The notes: generated by a model not told the origin, from the sequence alone. DNA of 64,000 nucleotides from an uncultured Prevotella sp. (GCA_900540375.1 UQFS01000008.1:42523-106522); one strand, 5' to 3'; shown: positions 24,156 to 32,410, numbered from the stretch's first letter. Made by a program: numbers and translations.

Positions 24156-24764
24156 TTATTGTTTAGAGTACAACTCAACGATTAACTGCTCCTTGATGTT
24201 CTCAGGAATGTCAGCGCGCTCAGGCTTGTGAAGGAACTTGCCACTCTTGGTGTTCTCGTCCCACTCCAACCAAGGATACTTGCTGTGGTTGAAGCCTGCA
24301 AGAGCAGCCTCGATCACCTCAAGAGACTTAGCTTTCTCGCGAACAGCAACGATCTGACCAGGCTTCACCTGATAAGAAGGAATGTTCACAACCTGACCGT
24401 CTACAGTGATGTGCTTGTGGCTGACCATCTGACGAGCAGCTGCACGTGTAGGAGCAATACCCAAACGATAAACTACATTGTCAAGACGGCTCTCAAGCAA
24501 CTGAAGCAGATTCTCACCAGTGATGCCGTCGGCCTTAGCTGCCTTATCAAACAGATTACGGAACTGACGCTCCAAGACACCGTAAGTATACTTAGCCTTC
24601 TGCTTCTCTGCCAGCTGCATTCCATACTCTGACTGCTTGCGGCGACGGTCATTGCCATGCTGCCCCGGAGGGAAGTTGCGCTTTGAAAGAACCTTATCAG
24701 CACCAAAGATGGCCTCACCGAAACGGCGTGAAATTCTAGATTTTGGACCTATATATCTTGCCAT
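24156..24764 (-). CDS. rpsD: 30S ribosomal protein S4
   Basis: A 202-residue protein starting MARYIGPKSRISRRFGE. It has an S4 RNA-binding domain at about 93-155 (LESRLDNVVYRLGIAPTRA, then H-K-H-I-T-V-D-G-Q). The N-terminus lacks the four zinc-binding cysteines, so it is the zinc-free form. S4 nucleates 16S rRNA assembly and is a translational autoregulator in other bacteria. Gaps: 35 nt to rpsK, 12 nt to rpoA. Confidence 0.97.
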   Translation of the reverse strand: MARYIGPKSRISRRFGEAIFGADKVLSKRNFPPGQHGNDRRRKQSEYGMQLAEKQKAKYTYGVLERQFRNLFDKAAKADGITGENLLQLLESRLDNVVYRLGIAPTRAAARQMVSHKHITVDGQVVNIPSYQVKPGQIVAVREKAKSLEVIEAALAGFNHSKYPWLEWDENTKSGKFLHKPERADIPENIKEQLIVELYSKQ

Positions 24765-24799
24765 AATTTAATCTCAATTTAACTATTGTACCACGTAAA

Positions 24800-25189
24800 T
24801 TATACACGACGACGCTTGGGAGGACGGCAGCCATTGTGTGGCAACGGCGTAACGTCTACAATCTCTGTAACCTCGATACCAGCGCCGTTGACGGCACGAA
24901 TAGCACTCTCACGTCCATTGCCCGGACCCTTCACGAAAGCCTTGACCTTGCGGAGACCCAAACCATAAGCTACCTTTGCACAATCCTCAGCTGCCATCTG
25001 TGCAGCGTACGGTGTGTTCTTCTTGGAACCACGGAAGCCCATCTTACCAGCAGATGACCAAGAGATCACCTGACCCTCGCTGTTGGCAAGAGATACTATG
25101 ATATTGTTGAACGAGCTATGAACATGAAGCTGTCCCATAGCGTCAACTCTGACGTTTCTTTTCTTAGATGTTGCTTTTGTCTTTGCCAT
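24800..25189 (-). CDS. rpsK: 30S ribosomal protein S11
   Basis: A 129-residue protein with S11 hallmarks: HVHSSFNNIIVSLANSEGQV, WSSAGKMGFRGSKKNTPYAAQ, and the basic end P-H-N-G-C-R-P-P-K-R-R-R-V. It binds the platform of the 30S subunit near the mRNA exit channel. It lies 19 nt after rpsM, within the alpha operon block. Confidence 0.98.
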   Translation of the reverse strand: MAKTKATSKKRNVRVDAMGQLHVHSSFNNIIVSLANSEGQVISWSSAGKMGFRGSKKNTPYAAQMAAEDCAKVAYGLGLRKVKAFVKGPGNGRESAIRAVNGAGIEVTEIVDVTPLPHNGCRPPKRRRV

Positions 25190-25208
25190 AATTAATTTCT
25201 CCTCTTAA

Positions 25209-25589
25209 TTACTTGGTAGCCTTCTTCTTATTAGCAACAGTCTTCTTCTTACCCTTACGGGTACGAGCATTGTTCTTTGTGCTCTGTCCGCGAACGGGAA
25301 GACCATTACGATGACGAACACCACGATAGCAACCAATATCCATCAGGCGCTTGATGTTCATTTGTACCTCTGAGCGAAGGTCACCCTCCACCTTGAATTC
25401 AGCGCCGATAATCTCACGGATCTTGGCTGCCTGATCGTCATTCCATTCGCTGACTTTCAGGTCGCGGCTCACGCCGGCCTTATCCAATATCTTTGCTGAA
25501 CTACTTCGACCTATACCATAGATATAAGTCAATGCGATTTCGCCACGCTTATTCTGGGGCAAATCTACTCCAACAATTCTTATTGCCAT
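25209..25589 (-). CDS. rpsM: 30S ribosomal protein S13
   Basis: A 126-residue protein: MAIRIVGVDLPQNKRGEIAL at the start, the helix-two-turn-helix core, and R-G-V-R-H-R-N-G-L-P-V-R-G-Q-S-T-K-N-N-A with a lysine-rich tail. S13 sits in the 30S head and contacts the 50S subunit. A promoter (25640-25648) and a 9-bp hairpin precede it in the 101-nt gap after rpmJ, so the alpha block can start here. Confidence 0.98.
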   Translation of the reverse strand: MAIRIVGVDLPQNKRGEIALTYIYGIGRSSSAKILDKAGVSRDLKVSEWNDDQAAKIREIIGAEFKVEGDLRSEVQMNIKRLMDIGCYRGVRHRNGLPVRGQSTKNNARTRKGKKKTVANKKKATK

Positions 25590-25639
25590 TAGTTGAAAAA
25601 ATAATAATTAAAAAATAGTGTCTTCTTGCTAAAAAGCAC

Positions 25640-25648
25640 GCAAAGGTA
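25640..25648 (-). promoter_or_regulatory. internal -7 promoter element TACCTTTGC before rpsM
   Basis: Minus-strand TACCTTTGC matches the consensus, with a predicted start near 25633, about 44 nt before rpsM. Its first bases are also the distal arm of a perfect hairpin, GGTACTAAT (25645-25653) with ATTAGTACC (25664-25672). Confidence 0.55.
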
Positions 25649-25690
25649 CTAATTAATTGGGACATTAGTACCTAATTACGTTTTTTTAAC

Positions 25691-25807
25691 TTAGCCCTGA
25701 CGCATCTTATACTTAGGATTCTTCTTGTTGATAACAAAAAGACGACCCTTACGACGTACAATTTTGCAGTCGGGTGTGCGCTTCTTCAATGATGCTCTTG
25801 TTTTCAT
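25691..25807 (-). CDS. rpmJ: 50S ribosomal protein L36 (zinc-free form)
   Basis: A 38-codon gene from ATG at 25805-25807 to TAA at 25691-25693. The product starts MKTRASLKKRTPDCKIVRR and ends N-P-K-Y-K-M-R-Q-G, which is plainly L36. Only one cysteine (C14) is present instead of the CxxC...CxxxxH zinc ribbon, so it is the C-minus form. It lies 22 nt after infA. Confidence 0.93.
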   Translation of the reverse strand: MKTRASLKKRTPDCKIVRRKGRLFVINKKNPKYKMRQG

Positions 25808-25829
25808 ATCGTCAGATATATAAAAAATA

Positions 25830-26048
25830 TTATTTGTATCGGAACTCAATACGACCTTTAGTCAAGTCGTAAGGACTCATAGCCACTTTAACCTTATCAC
25901 CGGGGAGAATCTTGATGTAATGCAAACGCATCTTTCCGGAAATGTTCGCAATGATCTTCACACCGTTCTCCAACTCCACGCGGAACATAGCGTTGGAAAG
26001 GCTTTCGATAACTGTACCGTCCAGTTCTATTGCTGACTGCTTTGACAT
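25830..26048 (-). CDS. infA: translation initiation factor IF-1
   Basis: A 72-residue protein of standard length with the single OB/S1-fold: IELDGTVIESLSNAMFRVEL, then K-I-R/M-L-H-Y-I-K-I-L-P-G-D-K-V-K-V. IF-1 occupies the 30S A site during initiation. It follows map by 4 nt, so translation is likely coupled. Confidence 0.97.
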   Translation of the reverse strand: MSKQSAIELDGTVIESLSNAMFRVELENGVKIIANISGKMRLHYIKILPGDKVKVAMSPYDLTKGRIEFRYK

Positions 26049-26052
26049 AATA

Positions 26053-26847
26053 TTAAGCTTCTTCTAAATGTTCAATTTCTTCGAATGTTGATAAAATCTC
26101 GGCGCCTTCTTTACGAATGGCAATCGTGTGCTCGAAGTGAGCAGCCGGCTGACCATCACGAGTGATGACACCCCATTTGTCGGGAAGCAACCAGACCTTG
26201 CGGTCTCCCATCGTAATCATCGGTTCTATAGCGATACACATGCCTGCTTTCAGTAAAGCACCATTACCACGTGAACCATAGTTGGGAACAGGAGGATCTT
26301 CATGCATCTCACGGCCAATTCCATGACCGGTCAACTCACGAACGACACCATAACCAAACGACTCGCAATAGTCTTGTATGGCTGCTCCTATATCTCCAAG
26401 ATGGTGACCAGAACGAGCCTGCTCTATACCCTTATATAAGCTTTGCTTCGTGACCTTTAACAGATTCTTCACCTTGTCACTCACCTCACCTACACAAAAC
26501 GTATAGCAACTGTCACCGTTGTATCCATCGAGCAGGGTACCACAATCTACAGAGATGATGTCACCTTCCTTGAGAATACACTTATCACTGGGTATTCCGT
26601 GCACGACAACATTGTTGACCGATGTACAGATAGAGCCAGGAAAAGGCTCCCCAAAAGGATTAGGGAAGTTCTTGAATGTTGGTGTAGCACCATGATCGCA
26701 TATGAACTCCTCAGCTATATGATCCAATTGGAGCGTTGAGACTCCTGGCTTTATATGACGACCAACCTCAGCTAAGGTCGCACCGACAAGTCGGTTGGCC
26801 TTTCGCATGAGGTCTATTTCATCTTCAGTCTTAAGAAATATTTTCAT
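26053..26847 (-). CDS. map: type I methionine aminopeptidase
   Basis: A 264-residue cytosolic metalloprotease that removes N-terminal methionine. Metal ligands are visible in context: VDCGTLLDGYNGDSCYTF (two aspartates), H-G-I-G-R-E-M-H-E-D-P-P, I-E-P-M-I-T and F-E-H-T. There is no N-terminal zinc extension, so it is type Ia. It lies in the spc block between secY (14 nt) and infA (4 nt), as in many bacteria. Confidence 0.96.
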   Translation of the reverse strand: MKIFLKTEDEIDLMRKANRLVGATLAEVGRHIKPGVSTLQLDHIAEEFICDHGATPTFKNFPNPFGEPFPGSICTSVNNVVVHGIPSDKCILKEGDIISVDCGTLLDGYNGDSCYTFCVGEVSDKVKNLLKVTKQSLYKGIEQARSGHHLGDIGAAIQDYCESFGYGVVRELTGHGIGREMHEDPPVPNYGSRGNGALLKAGMCIAIEPMITMGDRKVWLLPDKWGVITRDGQPAAHFEHTIAIRKEGAEILSTFEEIEHLEEA

Positions 26848-26861
26848 TCTAAGAGACTAAA

Positions 26862-28202
26862 TCAATATGCGCTAACTGCACCTGCCGGTCTGGTATGACC
26901 TGCATTCAGCAATCCATCGTAGTGGCGCATCAGCAAGTAGCTTTCTATCTGCTGCAAGGTGTCAATGACCACACCCACTGTAATCAGCAGGGAGGTACCA
27001 CCAAAGAACTGAGAGAAAGCGTCCTGCACGTTCAGCAATCCGGCAAGAGCTGGCATCACGGCAATGAAAGCGATAAACAGAGATCCAGGGAGAGTGATGC
27101 GGGTCATGGCCGTGTCAATATACTCAGCAGTGTCATGACCGGGTTTCACTCCGGGAATGAATCCGTTGTTGCGTTTCAAGTCCTCAGCCATCTGTTGGGG
27201 ATTCAAAGTAATAGCCGTGTAGAAGTAGGTGAAGGCGATGATAAGAAACACATAGACGATGTTATACATCAAACTTCTGTTGTTCAGCAAATCGCGTACC
27301 CACCAGGCAGCACCATCACTCTGATACTGTACGATTGCCAATGGGATGAACATCAATGCCTGAGCAAAGATGATAGGCATCACATTAGCGGCAAACAACT
27401 TCAAAGGGATGTACTGTCTTGCGCCACCATACTGCTTGTTACCGACCAGACGCTTAGCATACTGGACCGGCACTTTGCGAGTGCCCTGAACGAGCAGGAT
27501 AGAAGCCATGATGACAGCATAAAGAATAAGGATCTCAACGATGAACATCACAAGTCCACCACCAGAGATGGCAGTGAAACGAGAACTGACCTCCTGCATG
27601 AAAGCCTGAGGCAGGCGGGCAATAATACCCAGCATAATGATCAAAGAGATACCGTTTCCTACGCCCTTATCAGTAATGCGCTCACCCAGCCAAAGGATGA
27701 ACATACTACCTGCGGCTAAAATAATGGTAGCGGGTACCATGAACACAGGCCAGGCGATACCGCTTGCCAAAGCCTGGCTGGCCTGCATCTTCAAGTTAAT
27801 CAGGTAACTCGGTGCCTGGAAGAGCAAGATAGCTACCGTAAGCACACGAGTATACCATTGAATTCTTTTCTGCCCGCTTTCGCCCTCACGCTGCATCTTC
27901 TGGAAATAAGGCACAGCGACGGCGAGCAACTGCATAACGATGGAAGCCGAGATGTAAGGCATAATACCAAGCGCAAAGATAGATGCGTTGGAAAATGCGC
28001 CACCGGAGAACATGTCCAACAGTGACATCAAGCCACCTTTGGTTTGCGACTGCAATTGGTCGAGTTTAGCCGGATCGATACCCGGTAATACTACAAATGA
28101 ACCGAAACGGTAGATAGCCGTAAACAATAGGGTGATGAGAAGCCGCTGACGCAGATCCTCAACCCTCCAACAGTTCTTCAGTGTCTCTATAAGCTTTTTC
28201 AT
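26862..28202 (-). CDS. secY: protein translocase subunit SecY
   Basis: A 446-residue membrane protein with about ten transmembrane helices. It has the plug and early helices (FRFGS-type F-G-S-F-V-V-L-P-G-I-D near residue 35), G-K/E-R-I-T-D-K-G-V-G-N-G-I-S-L-I-I, and PGTKPG-like V-K-P-G-H-D-T-A-E-Y-I. It is the channel of the Sec translocon, working with SecE (encoded at 62087-62278). It starts 2 nt after rplO. Confidence 0.97.
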   Translation of the reverse strand: MKKLIETLKNCWRVEDLRQRLLITLLFTAIYRFGSFVVLPGIDPAKLDQLQSQTKGGLMSLLDMFSGGAFSNASIFALGIMPYISASIVMQLLAVAVPYFQKMQREGESGQKRIQWYTRVLTVAILLFQAPSYLINLKMQASQALASGIAWPVFMVPATIILAAGSMFILWLGERITDKGVGNGISLIIMLGIIARLPQAFMQEVSSRFTAISGGGLVMFIVEILILYAVIMASILLVQGTRKVPVQYAKRLVGNKQYGGARQYIPLKLFAANVMPIIFAQALMFIPLAIVQYQSDGAAWWVRDLLNNRSLMYNIVYVFLIIAFTYFYTAITLNPQQMAEDLKRNNGFIPGVKPGHDTAEYIDTAMTRITLPGSLFIAFIAVMPALAGLLNVQDAFSQFFGGTSLLITVGVVIDTLQQIESYLLMRHYDGLLNAGHTRPAGAVSAY

Positions 28203-28204
28203 TG

Positions 28205-28651
28205 TTAGATTTTGGTTGCGTTACCACCGGCAGCCTGGATAGCTGCCTCTGCAGATTTAGAGAAAGCGTTGGCCTCGACGTCAATCTTGGCTTTCAGCTC
28301 ACCATTTCCTAAGACTTTAACAGGTTTTTTACCATTGGTCAGACCAGCTGCAACAAGCTCTGCTACGCCGATCTTAGTAAGGTTCTTCTCCTCAGCAAGC
28401 TTCTGAAGTGTAGAGAGGTTGACGGGGAAGAACTCAACATGGTTGATGTTCTTGAAGCCAGCCTTCGGCACACGACGCTGCAAAGGCATCTGACCACCCT
28501 CAAAGCCAATCTTTCTCTTATAGCCAGAACGAGCCTTAGCACCCTTATGACCGCGGGTAGAAGTACCACCAAGTCCAGAACCTGGACCACGACCGATACG
28601 ACGACGAGAGTGGGTAGAACCCTTAGCCGGGGTTAATGTATGTAATTTCAT
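28205..28651 (-). CDS. rplO: 50S ribosomal protein L15
   Basis: A 148-residue protein: MKLHTLTPAKGSTHSRRRIG with the glycine-rich, basic GPGSGLGGTSTRGHKGAKAR segment and G-F-E-G-G-Q-M-P-L-Q-R-R-V-P-K. A late-assembly 23S-binding protein. Two nucleotides separate it from secY. Confidence 0.98.
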   Translation of the reverse strand: MKLHTLTPAKGSTHSRRRIGRGPGSGLGGTSTRGHKGAKARSGYKRKIGFEGGQMPLQRRVPKAGFKNINHVEFFPVNLSTLQKLAEEKNLTKIGVAELVAAGLTNGKKPVKVLGNGELKAKIDVEANAFSKSAEAAIQAAGGNATKI

Positions 28652-28675
28652 GATTTCGTCTGAATTTAAAGATTA

Positions 28676-28852
28676 TTACTTCACCTCTTCAACCAAATGG
28701 AACACCTTGCGGATCATGCCACGGTTGCTAGGAGTATCCTCAACCTCGACCACCTGAGAAATCTTGTGGAGGCCAAGAGCGATGAGTGTACGCTTCTGAT
28801 CGACAGGAGCACCAATACGACTCTTAATCTGCTTGATTTTGATTGTTGCCAT
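28676..28852 (-). CDS. rpmD: 50S ribosomal protein L30
   Basis: A 58-codon gene from ATG at 28850-28852 to TAA at 28676-28678. The product starts MATIKIKQIKSRIGAPVDQK, continues T-L-I-A-L-G-L-H-K-I-S-Q, and ends F-H-L-V-E-E-V-K, matching L30 in order and length. It lies 15 nt after rpsE and 24 nt before rplO, the standard spc order. Confidence 0.95.
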   Translation of the reverse strand: MATIKIKQIKSRIGAPVDQKRTLIALGLHKISQVVEVEDTPSNRGMIRKVFHLVEEVK

Positions 28853-28867
28853 AGTTTTGTTACCCTA

Positions 28868-29380
28868 TTAACCGTTAAACACTTTGTCCATTGCAATACC
28901 ACGCTCACCGGCGATCTGATAAGCATCACGCATCTCAGAGAGAGCTGCGAAGGTAGCCTTCACCAAGTTGTGGGCATTGGAAGAACCCTTAGACTTTGCG
29001 ATGACGTCTGTGATACCTGCGCTCTCCAATACGGCACGCATAGCACCACCGGCCTTCAGACCGGTACCGGCTGCGGCCGGCTTCAGGAGAACGAGAGCAC
29101 CACCGAATTTCACCTCAACCTCGTGAGGAACAGTACCCTTGAGTACAGGAACCTTCACCAAATTCTTCTTGGCAGCCTCAGTGCCTTTGGCGATAGCAGC
29201 GGTAACCTCACCGGCCTTACCCAGACCGTAGCCTATCACGCCCTTACCATCACCAACAACGACGATGGCAGCGAATGTAAACGTACGACCACCCTTTGTA
29301 ACCTTCGTCACACGGTTGATAGCAACCAAGCGGTCTTTCAATTCTGCGTCACTATTTACTTTTACTTTATTCATTGCCAT
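28868..29380 (-). CDS. rpsE: 30S ribosomal protein S5
   Basis: A 170-residue protein with the N-terminal dsRNA-binding-type S5 domain (DRLVAINRVTKVTKGGRTFTF, G-D-G-K-G-V-I-G-Y-G-L-G-K-A) and the C-terminal alpha/beta domain (G-A-L-V-L-L-K-P-A-A-A-G-T-G). The G-rich loop region associated with spectinomycin contact looks wild-type. A second in-frame ATG two codons in is possible. Confidence 0.97.
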   Translation of the reverse strand: MAMNKVKVNSDAELKDRLVAINRVTKVTKGGRTFTFAAIVVVGDGKGVIGYGLGKAGEVTAAIAKGTEAAKKNLVKVPVLKGTVPHEVEVKFGGALVLLKPAAAGTGLKAGGAMRAVLESAGITDVIAKSKGSSNAHNLVKATFAALSEMRDAYQIAGERGIAMDKVFNG

Positions 29381-29386
29381 AATCGA

Positions 29387-29731
29387 TTAAAATTTAAGAC
29401 CACCCTGACGTGCAGCATCAGCCAAAGCCTGCACACGACCATGATAGAGATAACCATTGCGGTCAAAGACCACAGTCTCAACGCCAGCAGACTTTGCCTT
29501 CTCAGCGACCAGTGCGCCAACTTTCTCAGCCTGTTGGATCTTTGGCATCTTTTCCATACCCAGAGAAGAAGCAGAAGCCAAAGTACGGCCCTCTACATCA
29601 TCGATCACCTGAGCGTAGATCTGCTTGTTAGAACGGAATACACTGAGACGCGGGCGCTCAGCAGTTCCGTTGACGTGCTTGCGGATACGGAACTTTATCT
29701 TAATTCGTCTTTGTTCTTTCTTTGTTGTCAT
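29387..29731 (-). CDS. rplR: 50S ribosomal protein L18
   Basis: A 114-residue protein that binds 5S rRNA. It starts with a basic arm (M-T-T-K-K-E-Q-R-R-I-K-I-K-F-R-I-R-K), then R-P-R-L-S-V-F-R-S-N-K-Q-I-Y-A-Q-V-I-D-D and F-D-R-N-G-Y-L-Y-H-G-R-V. Gaps of 20 nt after rplF and 6 nt before rpsE. Confidence 0.97.
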   Translation of the reverse strand: MTTKKEQRRIKIKFRIRKHVNGTAERPRLSVFRSNKQIYAQVIDDVEGRTLASASSLGMEKMPKIQQAEKVGALVAEKAKSAGVETVVFDRNGYLYHGRVQALADAARQGGLKF

Positions 29732-29751
29732 AATAGTAAATTCTTATAAAA

Positions 29752-30324
29752 TTACTTAGCTGCAGCGGTCTTACCAGACTTTCTGCGGATGACTTCACCC
29801 TTGAACAGGACACCCTTGCCTTTGTAAGGCTCAGGTTTGCGGAAAGAACGGATTTTAGCACAAATGAGACCCAGCAACTGCTTGTCGGCACACTCCAGAG
29901 TGATGAGAGGGTTCTGGTTACGCTCAGACTTCGTCTCTACCTTTACTTCCTTAGGAAGTTCGATGAAGATAGGGTGAGTATAACCCAAAGAGAACTCAAT
30001 CAGGTTGTCCTGGTTGCTGACACGATAACCAACACCTACAAGCTCCAGCTCCTTCTTGAAGCCCTCGCTCACACCAACGATCATGTTGTTGATCAGTGCA
30101 CGATAGAGGCCGTGGAAAGCCTGCTTCTGCTTGTAGTCGACGGGACTGTTCTCGTCGACAGAAAGTGTGATGACACCGTCCCGGAAATCAAACTTAATAG
30201 AAGGATCAATCTGCTGAGAGAGTTCACCCTTAGGACCTTTAGCAGTAACAACAGAAGATTTCTCGTCGAAATTAACTGTAACACCTGCAGGTACGTGAAT
30301 TGGCAATTTTCCTATTCTAGACAT
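29752..30324 (-). CDS. rplF: 50S ribosomal protein L6
   Basis: A 190-residue protein starting MSRIGKLPIHVPAGVTV, with the second repeat ending Y-K-G-K-G-V-L-F-K-G-E-V-I-R-R-K. The start at 30324 is set by homology; an upstream in-frame ATG at 30354 would overlap rpsH. Unusually for this genome, a strong Shine-Dalgarno-like AGGAGG lies 7-8 nt before the start (30332-30337 on the complement). Confidence 0.97.
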   Translation of the reverse strand: MSRIGKLPIHVPAGVTVNFDEKSSVVTAKGPKGELSQQIDPSIKFDFRDGVITLSVDENSPVDYKQKQAFHGLYRALINNMIVGVSEGFKKELELVGVGYRVSNQDNLIEFSLGYTHPIFIELPKEVKVETKSERNQNPLITLECADKQLLGLICAKIRSFRKPEPYKGKGVLFKGEVIRRKSGKTAAAK

Positions 30325-30338
30325 CTTACAACCTCCTA

Positions 30339-30734
30339 TTAATAAACATAGCAAAGAACCTCACCACCGATCTTAAGATCAGCAGCCTCCTTGTCGGTCA
30401 TGACACCCTTGGACGTAGATAAGATGGCGATACCCAGTCCGTTAATTACTCTCGGCATGTCTTTATATCCTGTATAACGGCGAAGACCAGGAGTAGAGAC
30501 GCGCTTCAAACACTTGATAGCATTTTGCTTGGTTTCAGGATTGTACTTCAAGGCAACCTTGATAGTACCCTGAGGGCCATCTTCAATGAACTTATAGTTC
30601 AGGATGTAACCCTTCTCGAAGAGAATCTTTGTGATAGACTTCTTCAAGTTAGACGCAGGAACTTCGACCACACGATGGTGAGCCATGATAGCGTTTCTGA
30701 GTCTTGTCAGATAATCGGCAATTGGATCTGTCAT
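30339..30734 (-). CDS. rpsH: 30S ribosomal protein S8
   Basis: A 131-residue protein: MTDPIADYLTRLRNAIMAHH at the start, and the C-terminal S-T-S-K-G-V-M-T-D-K-E-A RNA-binding signature. S8 binds 16S helix 21 and is the spc-operon autoregulator in E. coli. Here the 112-nt spacer upstream of it (to rpsN) contains two hairpins (30755-30769 and about 30793-30831). Confidence 0.98.
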   Translation of the reverse strand: MTDPIADYLTRLRNAIMAHHRVVEVPASNLKKSITKILFEKGYILNYKFIEDGPQGTIKVALKYNPETKQNAIKCLKRVSTPGLRRYTGYKDMPRVINGLGIAILSTSKGVMTDKEAADLKIGGEVLCYVY

Positions 30735-30754
30735 AAATATAAATGTTTAATTAA

Positions 30755-30831
30755 TCGGGACTACCCCGACAATATTAAAAAATCTTGTAATCAGGTCAGG
30801 CGCTGGCGTCCCACCGGCCAGCCACCAACCT
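30755..30831 (-). promoter_or_regulatory. structured rpsN-rpsH spacer, possible RNA regulatory element
   Basis: Two hairpins stand in an otherwise tightly packed operon. One is TCGGG (30755-30759) with CCCGA (30765-30769). The other is GCTGGC (30802-30807) with GCCAGC (30817-30822), extended by outer arms AGGT (30793-30796) and ACCT (30828-30831). No -7 promoter element is evident here. A ribosomal protein-binding site is an inference only. Confidence 0.35.
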
Positions 30832-30846
30832 GTAGTGAAAGGTGCA

Positions 30847-31149
30847 TTACCAGCTGGCCTTCTTGACTCCGGGGATCAAGCCCTGAGAAGCCATCTCACG
30901 GAACTGAATACGGGAGATGCCGAACTGACGCATGTAACCTCTTGGACGACCGGTGATCTTGCAACGGTTGTGCAGACGGATAGGATCAGCGTTCTTAGGG
31001 ATAGCCTGAAGTTTACGGGCAGCCTCATAAGCCTCTGCGATATCGTTGGTAGTAGCGATGACCTTCTTCAGCGCTGCACGCTTTTCAGCGTAACGGGCGA
31101 TGAGTTTAGCGCGCTTTACCTCGCGGGCTTTCATTGATTCTTTTGCCAT
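30847..31149 (-). CDS. rpsN: 30S ribosomal protein S14 (zinc-free long form)
   Basis: A 100-residue protein: MAKESMKAREVKRAKLIARY, then N-R-C-K-I-T-G-R-P-R-G-Y-M-R-Q-F-G-I-S-R. The length and the single cysteine show the C-minus long form, not the 61-residue zinc-binding form. It lies 3 nt after rplE and 112 nt before rpsH. Confidence 0.97.
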   Translation of the reverse strand: MAKESMKAREVKRAKLIARYAEKRAALKKVIATTNDIAEAYEAARKLQAIPKNADPIRLHNRCKITGRPRGYMRQFGISRIQFREMASQGLIPGVKKASW

Positions 31150-31152
31150 AAC

Positions 31153-31710
31153 TTATTTATCGTTTTTAGCGTTTTTAAATGGGAGACCGAAGGCCTTCAG
31201 AAGGGCGAAACCTTCCTCGTCAGTCTTGGCAGAAGTCACAAAGGTAATGTTCATACCCTGAATGCGGTCAACCTGGTCGATATTAATCTCCGGGAAGATG
31301 ATCTGCTCAGTGATACCCAATGTGTAGTTACCACGACCGTCGAACTTAGTGTTGATACCCTTGAAGTCACGGATACGAGGCAGAGAGATACGCACGAGTC
31401 TCTCGAGGAACTCATACATACGCTCGCGACGAAGCGTCACCATGACACCGATAGGCATCTCTTTACGCAGTTTGAAGTTAGCGATATCCTTCTTAGAGTA
31501 GGTTGCCACAGCCTTCTGACCTGTGATGGCAGTGATCTCGTTAATGGCTACATCCACTATCTTCTTGTCCTGAGTAGCATCACCCAAACCCTGGTTGATG
31601 ACGATCTTCTTCAGAACAGGGATCTGCATAGCTGAAGAGTAGTTGAACTGTTTCTGCAGTGCAGGAGCGATCTCCTCCTTGTACTTTTTCTTTAACTGTG
31701 CTGTATCCAT
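31153..31710 (-). CDS. rplE: 50S ribosomal protein L5
   Basis: A 185-residue 5S rRNA-binding protein. Features: Q-I-P-V-L-K-K-I-V-I-N-Q-G-L-G, R-K-E-M-P-I-G-V-M-V-T-L-R, and G-I-T-E-Q-I-I-F-P-E-I. Its ATG overlaps the stop codon of rplX by one base (TAATG), and a GGAGG lies inside the end of rplX about 10 nt upstream, so translation is likely coupled. Confidence 0.98.
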   Translation of the reverse strand: MDTAQLKKKYKEEIAPALQKQFNYSSAMQIPVLKKIVINQGLGDATQDKKIVDVAINEITAITGQKAVATYSKKDIANFKLRKEMPIGVMVTLRRERMYEFLERLVRISLPRIRDFKGINTKFDGRGNYTLGITEQIIFPEINIDQVDRIQGMNITFVTSAKTDEEGFALLKAFGLPFKNAKNDK

Positions 31711-32027
31711 TACTTAATCTCCTCCCCTGATTTTTTAGCAATACGAGTGACAGTCTTACCCTCGCGCTTGACAGCGATACGGGTAGCCTTGCCACTCTTC
31801 GGGTCGATAAGTCCCAAATTAGAGATGTGAATAGGAGCCTCCTGCTTAACGATACCACCCTGAGGATTCTTAGCTGAAGGCTTTGTGCTCTTTGACACCA
31901 TGTTGATGCCTTCCACGATGGCGCGGTTTTCTTTGACCAGCACTTTGAGCACTTTACCGGTCTTGCCCTTGTCACTACCGGTGCGGACAATCACGGTATC
32001 GTCTTTTTTGATATGTAACTTATTCAT
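31710..32027 (-). CDS. rplX: 50S ribosomal protein L24
   Basis: A 105-residue protein with an N-terminal KOW motif (IKKDDTVIVRTGSDKGKTGK, residues about 5-24), then G-I-N-M-V-S-K-S-T-K-P-S. An early 50S assembly initiator. It lies 17 nt after rplN and overlaps rplE by one base. Confidence 0.97.
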   Translation of the reverse strand: MNKLHIKKDDTVIVRTGSDKGKTGKVLKVLVKENRAIVEGINMVSKSTKPSAKNPQGGIVKQEAPIHISNLGLIDPKSGKATRIAVKREGKTVTRIAKKSGEEIK

Positions 32028-32044
32028 TCGTGTACGTTTTAGAA

Positions 32045-32410
32045 TTAAAGCACCTCAGGTGCGAGGGAGACGACCTTCATGTTGACAGCGCGAAGCTCAC
32101 GGGCCACGGGGCCGAAGATACGGCTTCCACGAAGTTCACCAGCGTTGTTAAGCAGCACACAAGCGTTGTCGTCGAAGCGGATGTAAGATCCGTCGGGACG
32201 ACGGATTTCCTTCTTCGTGCGAACGATCAAAGCCTTAGATACTGCACCTTTCTTCAAGTCACTGGAAGGGATGACATTCTGTACAGCCACAACGATGACG
32301 TCACCCACACTGGCGTAACGACGGCCGGTACCACCGAGAACACGGATGCACATTGCCTCGCGTGCGCCGCTGTTATCACATACTGTAAGTTTTGATAATG
32401 CCTGTATCAT
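32045..32410 (-). CDS. rplN: 50S ribosomal protein L14
   Basis: A 121-residue protein: M-I-Q-A-L-S-K-L-T-V-C-D-N-S-G-A-R-E, the V-K-K-G-A/D-L-K-K-G signature region, and the end L-R-A-V-N-M-K-V-V-S-L-A-P-E-V-L. It forms an intersubunit bridge with 16S rRNA. Two nucleotides after rpsQ. Confidence 0.98.
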   Translation of the reverse strand: MIQALSKLTVCDNSGAREAMCIRVLGGTGRRYASVGDVIVVAVQNVIPSSDLKKGAVSKALIVRTKKEIRRPDGSYIRFDDNACVLLNNAGELRGSRIFGPVARELRAVNMKVVSLAPEVL

